Positions 1 to 5,800 of a stretch of DNA of 6,295 nt are shown in pieces. Source of the stretch: SAR86 cluster bacterium (lineage in GTDB: Bacteria; Pseudomonadota; Gammaproteobacteria; Pseudomonadales; Azotimanducaceae); the NCBI GenBank assembly GCA_013204195.1, contig JABMOJ010000491.1, positions 1-6,295 of the forward strand, in the 5' to 3' direction. The notes beneath the pieces are model-generated. The model had not been told where the DNA came from and searched no databases. It worked only from the letters and a program-made list of their open reading frames with translations. Position 1 is the first letter of the stretch. Each line of letters starts with the position of its first letter. A program made the translations under genes and the position numbers.

Positions 1-185
1 CCGCCGTATTCCTTTGGCCAACGAATGCAGGCCCAACCGGCATCGGCTTTGCGCTTTTGCCAAAGTTTGGCTTGGCCCATATCGTCCAGGCCGGTGAGAT
101 CGGCTGCGGTGGGGGCGTTCGCCACCAGCCACTCACGAGCTTCGTTGCGGAAAGTTGCTTCTTCTCTGCTGTCGTTAAAATCCAT
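1..185 (-). CDS. Acyl-CoA dehydrogenase, N-terminal fragment (partial at left edge)
   Basis: This is the first 61 codons of a gene that continues beyond the left edge. The start at 185 follows a strong AGGAGG ribosome binding site (194-199) with an 8-base spacer. That site overlaps the TAG stop of the upstream dehydrogenase, so the two genes are 12 bases apart and almost certainly co-transcribed and translationally linked. The visible protein starts MDFNDSREEATFRNEAREWL and later shows KRKADAGWACIRWPKEYGG. This is the all-helical N-terminal domain typical of bacterial FadE-type acyl-CoA dehydrogenases, including the conserved W-P-x-E-Y-G-G turn. The FAD-binding and catalytic parts lie outside the window, so activity cannot be judged. 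Its position directly after a dehydrogenase without a catalytic glutamate suggests it is the catalytic partner of a two-subunit enzyme (inference). Confidence 0.85.
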   Translation of the reverse strand, partial: MDFNDSREEATFRNEAREWLVANAPTAADLTGLDDMGQAKLWQKRKADAGWACIRWPKEYG

Positions 186-197
186 ACTGATGTCCTC

Positions 198-1316
198 CTA
201 GGCTGCGCTGGTCTGTTCGATGGCGGTAATGAGTTTGTCTTGCCACTGGCGTTCACTGCCCACATTGACCGCGAGGATTTTGGAACGTCGATAGTGGAAT
301 TGGCAATCAAATTCCCAGGTAAAACCCATGCCGCCGTGAGTCTGGATATTTTCCTTGGACGCAAAATAATAGGCTTGAATGGCGCTGACTCGCGCCGTGG
401 CAGCAGCGATGGGTAGTTCACTGGCATTGGTATTCAATGCCCAGGCACCGTAATAGCAGTTCGACCGTGCCAGGGTATTGCGCACATACATTTCGGCAAG
501 CTTGTGCTTGATCGCCTGATAGCTGGCGATGGGTCGACCGAAGGCATAGCGCCCCAGGGCGTATTCCTTGGCCATTTCCAGCGCGGCGTCTGAACCACCT
601 ACCTGTTCCCAGGCAAATAGCACGGCTGCTCGGTTCAGCAGATTCTGAGTTGCGGCCCAGCCGCCACCATCGGTGCCCATGAGTTCGGCAGAGGCGCCAT
701 TGAAGTCGATTTGGGCATGTGAACGACTGGGGTCGAGGGTTCTGACTTGCGCGCGTTGGATCTCGCTTTGATTCAAGTCGACCAAATACCAGCTGGCGCC
801 ATCACCTTTGCTCGATTGCGTGACAACGATGGCCAAATCGGCGTAATCACCATCGTGTACGGGCGTCTTGGTACCATGAATCTTGTCGCCGGTGACTGTC
901 GTGGTGAGGTTTTTCGGTGAGACCTGGCCGTGAGTTTCAGCCATCGCGAAGGTGGCAATTAATTCGCCCGAGGCTAACCGGGGCAACCAGGCTTCTTTTT
1001 GGGCTTTCGAACCCTGGGCTAGAATGGCTTCTGTGGCGAGATAGACACTGGAGGAAAAGGGTAGGGGCGCCATGGCCCGGCCGAGTTCATCGGCGATAAC
1101 CGATAATTCCAGATAGCTCAGGCCGAGACCGTCGTATTCCTCGGGAATCACGGTGGAGGTCCAGCCCATCTCGGCGACCTTGCGCCATAACTCCGCGTTA
1201 AAGGGCGCGTTGGCCTCCAGTGATGCACGCACCACCTTGGGCGAACAGAAATCCTTGAGAAAGCCGCGGGTCTGTTCCCGTAGCAGGTTTTGTTCCTCCG
1301 AGAATTCAAAGTTCAT
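198..1316 (-). CDS. Acyl-CoA dehydrogenase family protein, probable non-catalytic subunit
   Basis: A 372-residue protein with the full acyl-CoA dehydrogenase fold. The helical N-terminal domain (about 1-115) contains F-S-E-E-Q and P-E-E-Y-D-G-L-G. The middle beta domain (about 120-210) follows. The C-terminal helical domain (about 220-365) has GRYAFG (255-260) and QTHGGMGF (325-332), matching the usual R-x-x-F-G and Q-x-x-G-G-x-G FAD-contact motifs. Key positions are degenerate. The loop that is normally T-E-P-x-A-G-S-D reads FAMAETHGQ (123-131). The usual Y-E-G-T is N-V-G-S, so Val352 occupies the catalytic Glu site. Residues 228-231 (N, R, A, A), near the alternative helix-G Glu site, are not acidic. 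The start at 1316 has GGAGGA at 1325-1330. The family oxidises acyl-CoA to enoyl-CoA. Here a structural partner role in a heteromer with the next gene is inferred. Confidence 0.9.
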   Translation of the reverse strand: MNFEFSEEQNLLREQTRGFLKDFCSPKVVRASLEANAPFNAELWRKVAEMGWTSTVIPEEYDGLGLSYLELSVIADELGRAMAPLPFSSSVYLATEAILAQGSKAQKEAWLPRLASGELIATFAMAETHGQVSPKNLTTTVTGDKIHGTKTPVHDGDYADLAIVVTQSSKGDGASWYLVDLNQSEIQRAQVRTLDPSRSHAQIDFNGASAELMGTDGGGWAATQNLLNRAAVLFAWEQVGGSDAALEMAKEYALGRYAFGRPIASYQAIKHKLAEMYVRNTLARSNCYYGAWALNTNASELPIAAATARVSAIQAYYFASKENIQTHGGMGFTWEFDCQFHYRRSKILAVNVGSERQWQDKLITAIEQTSAA

Positions 1317-1331
1317 TGCTGTATTCCTCCA

Positions 1332-1351
1332 AGTCTAAGGTTGTTTGGACT
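1332..1351. promoter_or_regulatory. Imperfect 20-bp dyad upstream of the dehydrogenase pair (candidate operator)
   Basis: The sequence reads AGTC-taaggttgtttg-GACT. Six of ten symmetric positions pair: all four outer bases and an AA/TT pair further in. It lies 15-35 bases upstream of the dehydrogenase start, where a repressor would block transcription or early elongation. No known operator consensus was matched with confidence. A dyad this imperfect could occur by chance. Confidence 0.25.
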
Positions 1352-1425
1352 AAAGATACCCTGTTGTTGGGTCGATGAGTAGAGTCGCGTCAATGACTGC
1401 CATGGTGATGCTGCGAAGACCGTAA

Positions 1426-1434
1426 TGGTATACT
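1426..1434 (+). promoter_or_regulatory. Candidate extended -10 promoter for hslO
   Basis: TGG-TATACT is an extended -10 element (TGn followed by a hexamer matching TATAAT at 5 of 6 positions). No good -35 box lies 16-18 bases upstream (TGATGC at 1406-1411 is poor), which is tolerable for an extended -10. Transcription would start near 1441, giving a leader of about 45 bases to the ATG at 1486 or 70 bases to the ATG at 1510. No sigma-32 heat-shock promoter was recognised. Confidence 0.4.
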
Positions 1435-1458
1435 TGCGGCTATCAATTCAGCCTTGGC

Positions 1459-1474
1459 CGACAGATGCCTGTCG
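1459..1474 (+). promoter_or_regulatory. Small perfect hairpin in the hslO leader
   Basis: CGACAG-atgc-CTGTCG forms a perfect 6-bp stem with a 4-base loop. It ends 3 bases before the GAGGA at 1478-1482. If transcription starts near 1441 it lies in the 5' untranslated leader. It does not itself contain the Shine-Dalgarno sequence, so an effect on translation would be by stacking or blocking nearby ribosome access, or by protecting the mRNA. The function is unknown. Confidence 0.35.
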
Positions 1475-1509
1475 TGTGAGGACTTATGCCAGTTGGGGTG
1501 CCGTACAGG

Positions 1510-2370
1510 ATGTCAGATTATTCGCAGAGATTTCTTTTTGATGACACCGATATCCGCGGTGAAATTGTTCAGCTCGATGCTAGCTTCCAAGGGGTAGTGG
1601 CACGTCACGATTATCCCCCCGCGGTTGCGCGTCTGTTGGGCGAATTTCTGTCCGCCAGCGTGTTGTTGGGCAGTACCATTAAGTTCGATGGTCGTCTGGT
1701 CTTGCAAGCTCGTGGCAATGGTGAGTTGAAAGTGGTGGTGGCGGAGTGCCGCCATGATGGCAGTATCCGGGGTATCGCCCGCCTGGGTGAGACCGTTGAC
1801 GGACAGGATTTTGCGGCACTGCTCGGGGAAGGTACCTTGGTGATGACGGTTGAACCGGCCGTGGGCAAAAGTTATCAAAGCCTGGTGCCGCTCACGGGCG
1901 CTAGCCTGGCGGCGTGCCTAGAGTATTACTTTCAGCAATCGGAGCAGCTGATGACCAAAATTTGGTTGTCCGCCGATAGTCAGCGAGCCGGGGGTCTGCT
2001 GCTTCAACAATTACCGCGCCAGCTAGTCATGGATCCTGAGGCGCGAGTAAGGCAATGGGAGCATGCGGTTATTCTCGCGGATACCACCCGCCCCGAAGAA
2101 CTGCTTGATCTTGCTGCTGAGACTTTTCTGCAGCGGCTGTATGCCGCAGAGCCGATCCGGGTTCAGTCGCCAAGTCCGGTGAATTTCAGCTGTAGCTGCT
2201 CAGCGGCCAGAACGGCGAATGCACTAGTTTTACTGGGCAAGGACGAAGTCGACAGTCTGTTTGCCGATATGCCAGAGGTGGTGATGGGCTGTGAGTTTTG
2301 CGGTGAACATTATCACTTTACGCGAGAAAGTTTGGCTGAGGTGCTACTCGCTGGTGATGTGCTGAACTAG
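1510..2370 (+). CDS. hslO: Redox-regulated molecular chaperone Hsp33
   Basis: Hsp33 is a cytoplasmic holdase that binds unfolding proteins during oxidative (especially HOCl or peroxide plus heat) stress. It is switched on when four zinc-bound cysteines oxidise to two disulfides. All four are present, numbered from this start: C228-S-C230 and C261-E-F-C264. The 30 residues between C230 and C261 fit the family pattern CxC-x(27-32)-CxxC. The N-terminal part has the expected Q-R-F-L-F-D, H-D-Y-P, T-I-K-F-D-G-R-L-V-L-Q and A-A-C-L-E-Y-Y-F-Q-Q-S-E-Q blocks, and the length (286 residues) is typical. An in-frame ATG at 1486 would add eight residues. GAGGA at 1478-1482 sits only 3 bases before that ATG, and family N-termini align better with 1510 (weak GGGG at 1495-1498), so the exact start is uncertain. 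It is divergent from the dehydrogenase genes. Confidence 0.95.
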   Translation: MSDYSQRFLFDDTDIRGEIVQLDASFQGVVARHDYPPAVARLLGEFLSASVLLGSTIKFDGRLVLQARGNGELKVVVAECRHDGSIRGIARLGETVDGQDFAALLGEGTLVMTVEPAVGKSYQSLVPLTGASLAACLEYYFQQSEQLMTKIWLSADSQRAGGLLLQQLPRQLVMDPEARVRQWEHAVILADTTRPEELLDLAAETFLQRLYAAEPIRVQSPSPVNFSCSCSAARTANALVLLGKDEVDSLFADMPEVVMGCEFCGEHYHFTRESLAEVLLAGDVLN

Positions 2371-2376
2371 GGGAAG

Positions 2377-2406
2377 TTGTATCAACCCCTGTGATCTAGC
2401 TACACT
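2377..2406 (+). promoter_or_regulatory. Weak candidate sigma-70 promoter for the acyl-CoA ligase operon
   Basis: TTGTAT (2377-2382) and TACACT (2401-2406) are separated by 18 bases and match 3 of 6 and 4 of 6 consensus positions. This is the best pair seen in the 109-base gap between hslO and the ligase gene. It is not strong, and read-through from hslO is also possible because no terminator was found between them. Confidence 0.2.
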
Positions 2407-2418
2407 CAAGCTTGAAGA

Positions 2419-2439
2419 CAGTCAGCCCACTGTTGACTG
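2419..2439. promoter_or_regulatory. Perfect 6-bp inverted repeat upstream of the acyl-CoA ligase (candidate operator)
   Basis: CAGTCA-gcccactgt-TGACTG is a perfect dyad with arms of six and a 9-base spacer, centred about 50 bases before the ligase start. The centre-to-centre arm distance (15 bases) is longer than one helical turn. Its AGTC/GACT half-sites recur in the dyad at 1332-1351. It may bind a regulator. It is too GC-poor and lacks a following T run, so it is not a terminator. Confidence 0.3.
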
Positions 2440-2452
2440 AGATGTTGAGTGA
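2431..2452 (+). repeat. 10-bp tandem direct repeat, 12-base period
   Basis: TGTTGACTGA (2431-2440) is followed after GA by TGTTGAGTGA (2443-2452), differing at one base. The first copy contains the right arm of the dyad at 2419-2439. Closely spaced direct repeats upstream of a gene can be activator half-sites, but two short copies may also be coincidence. Confidence 0.35.
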
Positions 2453-2479
2453 CGGCCAAGCCATACAGGGAGAATACGA

Positions 2480-4039
2480 ATGACGATCCAGACCTTGAGC
2501 GATATCACGCGAACGCAACGGTCCCTGAGACCAGACAAAGTGGCACTGATCTACTCCGCTGACGATCGACAATGGACCTATGAGGCGCTAGATATTGAAG
2601 CTTGTCAGTGTGCCAACGCGCTGCGCGGTATGGGGGTCGGTGAGCAGGACCGCGTGGCTTACCTGCATAAGAACACGCCGGAATATTTCACCACCTTGTT
2701 TGGTGTAACCAAGCTCAACGCGGTGTCAGTGGCTGTGAACTGGCGCCTGGCGCCTCCTGAGATGGAGTACATACTCAATCACAGTGAGTCTCGGGTGCTA
2801 CTGATAGGTGATGAATTTCTGGGTCATCTGGCGCAGATGACCTTGAATCTCGATCAAATCGTGGTCATTGGTGACCCTGGAGATTCGGGATATCCCAGTT
2901 ACGAACAATGGCTTGCTGGCCAAGCCGTGGATGACCCGAATGTGCCCGTAGCACCTGAGGACACCTGTTACCAGCTATATACTTCCGGCACCACTGGCCT
3001 GCCGAAAGGCGTTGAAACCACAAACAACAATATGATCTCCCTGATGAGTGAAGGTCTTGGGGCCCTGAATTTTTCGCCGACGACCGTTAATCTGGTGTGT
3101 ATGCCGCTGTTTCATATCTCGGGTAGCGGCTGGGGTGTCATTGGTGTGTTCAGCGGCGCAACTTCAATTCTATTGCGAGATGTGGACCTGCAGGAAATTC
3201 TTCGAGTCATCCCGGCATTTCGTGTCACTCATACGATCTTTGTACCGGCGGTGATGCAGTTCCTCTTGGCTCAGCCGAATGTTCAGGACATTGACTACAG
3301 CAGCTTGGAGTCAATTACCTACGGCGCCTCACCCGTTACTGAAGAAGTTTTGGTTGCCGCAATGAAGACCTTTAAGGCGCGGTTTTACCAAGTTTATGGC
3401 CTGACAGAAACTACGGGGGGCATTACGATTCTGATGCCTGAAGACCATGACCCAGGTGGTCCACGGGCAAGCTTGTTGCGCTCTTGCGGAAAAGCTGTGG
3501 TCGGTCACCAATTGCGAATTGTGGATCGACTCACTGGCGCGGTACTGCCAGACGGTGAAGTGGGTGAAATTTGTATCAAGGGCCCGCAAATTATGCGGGG
3601 CTACTGGCGTAATGATGGGGCCACGGCAGAGTGTATTGATGCTGATGGCTGGTTCAAGTCTGGCGATGCGGGCTACCTGCAAGAGGGCTTTTTGTTTATT
3701 CATGATCGGGTGAAAGACATGATCATCTCTGGGGGTGAAAATATTTATCCTGCTGAGATCGAGAACGCCCTGATGAGCCACCCCGGCATTGCCGATGCGG
3801 CAGTCATCGGCATTCCCAGTGAGCGCTGGGGTGAAACGGTGAAAGCGATTGTCACACGTCAAGATCCGTCGCTGACAGAGGAAGATGTTTATGCCTACTG
3901 TCGCCAGCGGCTTGCAGCCTATAAATGCCCGACCTCCGTTGACTGGATGGAGACGATTCCGCGCAATCCATCGGGCAAAATTCTGAAAACCGAACTGCGC
4001 AAACCCTACTGGGCCGGTCGAGAGCGGAATGTTTCTTGA
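2480..4039 (+). CDS. AMP-forming acyl-CoA synthetase (FadD-like)
   Basis: A 519-residue member of the ANL adenylating superfamily. It activates a carboxylic acid with ATP to an acyl-AMP and then forms the CoA thioester in the cytoplasm. Core motifs are complete: P-loop YTSGTTGLPKG (167-177), YGLTE (306-310), Asp396 in GWFKSGD for ribose binding, the hinge RVKD (410-413) with GGENIYPAEIE (418-428), and Lys500 in PRNPSGK, the adenylation lysine. The enzyme should therefore be active. The ATG at 2480 has GGGAG at 2468-2472 with a 7-base spacer. The sequence resembles long-chain or FadD3/FadD13-like ligases of fatty acid, steroid and terpenoid degradation more than acetyl-CoA synthetases, but the acyl substrate cannot be read from the sequence. 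It lies 68 bases before the CmcJ-like oxygenase on the same strand, so they probably form one operon. Confidence 0.93.
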   Translation: MTIQTLSDITRTQRSLRPDKVALIYSADDRQWTYEALDIEACQCANALRGMGVGEQDRVAYLHKNTPEYFTTLFGVTKLNAVSVAVNWRLAPPEMEYILNHSESRVLLIGDEFLGHLAQMTLNLDQIVVIGDPGDSGYPSYEQWLAGQAVDDPNVPVAPEDTCYQLYTSGTTGLPKGVETTNNNMISLMSEGLGALNFSPTTVNLVCMPLFHISGSGWGVIGVFSGATSILLRDVDLQEILRVIPAFRVTHTIFVPAVMQFLLAQPNVQDIDYSSLESITYGASPVTEEVLVAAMKTFKARFYQVYGLTETTGGITILMPEDHDPGGPRASLLRSCGKAVVGHQLRIVDRLTGAVLPDGEVGEICIKGPQIMRGYWRNDGATAECIDADGWFKSGDAGYLQEGFLFIHDRVKDMIISGGENIYPAEIENALMSHPGIADAAVIGIPSERWGETVKAIVTRQDPSLTEEDVYAYCRQRLAAYKCPTSVDWMETIPRNPSGKILKTELRKPYWAGRERNVS

Positions 4040-4107
4040 CGCGATGATAAGTCTGGTGACAGGCCGGATGATGCCGTGCTGTTAAGTACTAACCCAAGGG
4101 GAAACAC

Positions 4108-4932
4108 ATGACGACCCAACAACAACCCTTATTCTGTCAGGCGGACCTGAATTATGTTGACCGGTCCTTTGCTGAGCCTGTCATCGTCAACGTGGCTATT
4201 CGAGACGGACGACAGACCTTTGCAGGAACCTGGCAAGACTGTGGTTTTGAGCTATTGGCCCACCAGAGTCAGGTGCAGCATTGGCAGGACCAGGAAATTA
4301 CGGAGATTCACTACGCTGAGATTGCGTTGCTGGCCCGGCAATTGACGGGCTGTGACCATGCCCTAGTGGGTAGCCATATCCTCCGCAACCCGCAACAGGC
4401 GAGTCTGCATCCAGATCTCGCGCCGATCCGCTCCGTGCATTCAGACTTTGCCGCCAGCTATGGCGATCTTATCCGCTCGCGCTACTTGATGGATGATGCG
4501 CAAACACTTGATAGTTTACGACAGGCGGGCATTCGCGGCGAGGATGTTGGCCGTGCCAGGCGCTTGCTGATTTTGCAATTTTGGCGGAACGTGGGTGCCG
4601 AGAAAATGGATTTACCCTTAGCTTTTTGTGATGCTCGAACGGTACCGCAGGCAGATATTCGGCCCTCATTGGTAGAAGACTACGCCGGTGGCGGGATTAA
4701 CTTTGAAACCTTAGGGATCGCCCCGCCGCAGGTCAAAGATCAGCACCAATGGTATGGCTTTCCGAATATGCATCGCGATGAGGTGGTGGCCTTTCGCACC
4801 TATGACAGCGACCGCCTCGGTACCGACAAACCCTACTGGACCCCCCACTCAGCCTTTGCGGACCCCCAGGTCAACCTCGGCGAGCCCGGTCGCTCGTCCA
4901 TCGAACTGCGGGCGACCTGCCTGTTTATGTAG
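4108..4932 (+). CDS. CmcJ/NvfI family putative Fe(II)/2-oxoglutarate-dependent oxygenase
   Basis: A 274-residue protein with the layout of the CmcJ/NvfI (GA4-desaturase-like) family. It has R-S-V-H-S-D-F (108-114), F-W-R-N-V-G followed by L-P-L-A-F-C-D-A-R, W-Y-G-F-P-N-M-H-R-D-E-V with Y-D-S-D, W-T-P-H-S-A-F (244-250), and the C-terminal R-S-S-I-E-L-R-A. Probable iron ligands are His111, Asp113 and His247. Arg262 or Arg268 may hold the 2OG carboxylate. This assignment is inferred from spacing. Characterised relatives act on secondary metabolites: CmcJ in cephamycin methoxylation and the fungal endoperoxide-forming NvfI. Bacterial homologues are mostly uncharacterised. The ATG at 4108 follows AGGGGA (4097-4102). 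It lies 68 bases after the ligase gene, and its end overlaps the converging TauD-like gene. No signal peptide or membrane segment was seen. Oxidation of a lipophilic precursor or product of the ligase is inferred. Confidence 0.82.
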   Translation: MTTQQQPLFCQADLNYVDRSFAEPVIVNVAIRDGRQTFAGTWQDCGFELLAHQSQVQHWQDQEITEIHYAEIALLARQLTGCDHALVGSHILRNPQQASLHPDLAPIRSVHSDFAASYGDLIRSRYLMDDAQTLDSLRQAGIRGEDVGRARRLLILQFWRNVGAEKMDLPLAFCDARTVPQADIRPSLVEDYAGGGINFETLGIAPPQVKDQHQWYGFPNMHRDEVVAFRTYDSDRLGTDKPYWTPHSAFADPQVNLGEPGRSSIELRATCLFM

Positions 4933-5800
4933 GCGTGTGATCCTTTGCAGCCTCTGACGCCGGGTCACCACCAATCCGCGAGTGATACATGACTCGCGGT
5001 TCCGTCATGTCCCAGGGACAAGCGCGATGCAACAGGCAGCGATTATCCCAGATGACCGCGTCCCCCGCTGCCCACTGATGGTGATAGACCCTGGGTGCTT
5101 GGCAGGCAAAGGTCACCAGGGTCTCCAGCAATGCCTCTGATTCAGCTTCGCTGAGGCCGGGAATGCCGTAGGCATGGCGGCCAATCAGCAGTGCTGGGCG
5201 ACCCGTCTCAGGATGAACTTTGACCAATGGACGCAGTGGTGGTGGCAAATCGTGCAGTCCATAGCCGCTATAGCTGCCATTTTGGTTCGGCGTGCCATCG
5301 ATTTTTGCCTGACTATAGTGCAGCGAGTGGTGCGCGCTCAGGCCATCGACTCGGGCCCGTAAGGTATCGTCTAGCGCCGCATAGGCGGCGCGCATATCGG
5401 CCCAGCCGGTTTGGCCGCCTTTGGCGGGCACAGTGTGCGCAGTAAACACAGCGCCCTTGGCCTGCACTGGCATATAGGTGCTGTCGGCATGCCAGCCCAT
5501 ATTGCCCACCAGTACCTTCACCACATCATCGCTGCCATCTGCCTGCCGGACGCTGCCATCGCGTCTGACATTACTGATCGGTGCCAGATCGAATTCCAGT
5601 TCGCCAAAGCGTCGAGCAAAATCAATCTGGGCTTGGTGGCTGAGATGCTGGCCAGGAAATACCAGTAAGGCGTACTCGAGCCAGGCTGAGTAAAGGCTGG
5701 TGAACCCAGTATCATCGAGGTTGGCCAGATCCAGGTCGGTGACCTGGGCGCCAAAGCTGGCATCAAGGGGGGTAATGTTGAAGTGGTGATTCAGGTTCAT
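4925..5800 (-). CDS. TauD/TfdA family Fe(II)/2OG-dependent dioxygenase
   Basis: A 291-residue protein. The N-terminal P-L-D-A-S-F-G-A-Q-V-T-D-L-D-L and the L-V-F-P-G-Q followed by F-A-R-R-F-G-E-L are hallmarks of this family. Iron ligands are His104 and Asp106 in WHADSTY and His258 in WDNRCLLHR. The family couples 2OG decarboxylation to substrate hydroxylation, often cleaving C-S or C-O bonds (taurine, alkyl sulfates, 2,4-D). The NRCLLHR stretch resembles TfdA more than TauD. At the position of the usual 2OG-binding Arg (TauD Arg270) there is His273, while Arg269 and Arg275 flank it. The start at 5800 has GGGAG at 5809-5813 with an 8-base spacer. The gene is convergent with, and overlaps by 8 bases, the CmcJ-like gene. 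A sulfatase-like gene lies upstream on the same strand. The substrate is unknown, and a taurine role is not supported. Confidence 0.9.
   Translation of the reverse strand: MNLNHHFNITPLDASFGAQVTDLDLANLDDTGFTSLYSAWLEYALLVFPGQHLSHQAQIDFARRFGELEFDLAPISNVRRDGSVRQADGSDDVVKVLVGNMGWHADSTYMPVQAKGAVFTAHTVPAKGGQTGWADMRAAYAALDDTLRARVDGLSAHHSLHYSQAKIDGTPNQNGSYSGYGLHDLPPPLRPLVKVHPETGRPALLIGRHAYGIPGLSEAESEALLETLVTFACQAPRVYHHQWAAGDAVIWDNRCLLHRACPWDMTEPRVMYHSRIGGDPASEAAKDHTPT

Noticed and set aside
57..416. A 119-codon plus-strand open frame across the two dehydrogenase genes
   Set aside because: It spans the junction of two clear minus-strand dehydrogenase genes and has no recognisable protein features.
2369..2390. 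Possible terminator hairpin after hslO (AGGGG..TTG paired with CAA.CCCCT)
   Set aside because: The stem is interrupted by a 3-base bulge, begins inside the stop codon and is not followed by a T run, so it does not look like an intrinsic terminator.
2390..2405. CRP-like site starting TGTGA
   Set aside because: Only the left half-site matches. At the right position TACAC replaces TCACA, so the usual symmetry is missing.
2406..2415. Perfect 10-bp palindrome TCAAGCTTGA
   Set aside because: It recalls the CAAG/CTTG half-sites of the KstR2 cholesterol regulator but lacks the two-base spacer. A 10-bp palindrome of this kind is expected by chance at moderate frequency.
3329..3862. A 177-codon open frame antisense to the acyl-CoA ligase
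   Set aside because: It lies wholly within a well-supported ligase gene with all core motifs. The translated antisense product shows no recognisable family, and it is best explained as a shadow of the ligase codon pattern.
4925..5800. Calling this gene tauD (taurine dioxygenase)
   Set aside because: The family is clear, but the region around the distal His looks more like TfdA, and there are no taurine transport genes nearby, so no specific substrate or symbol is justified.
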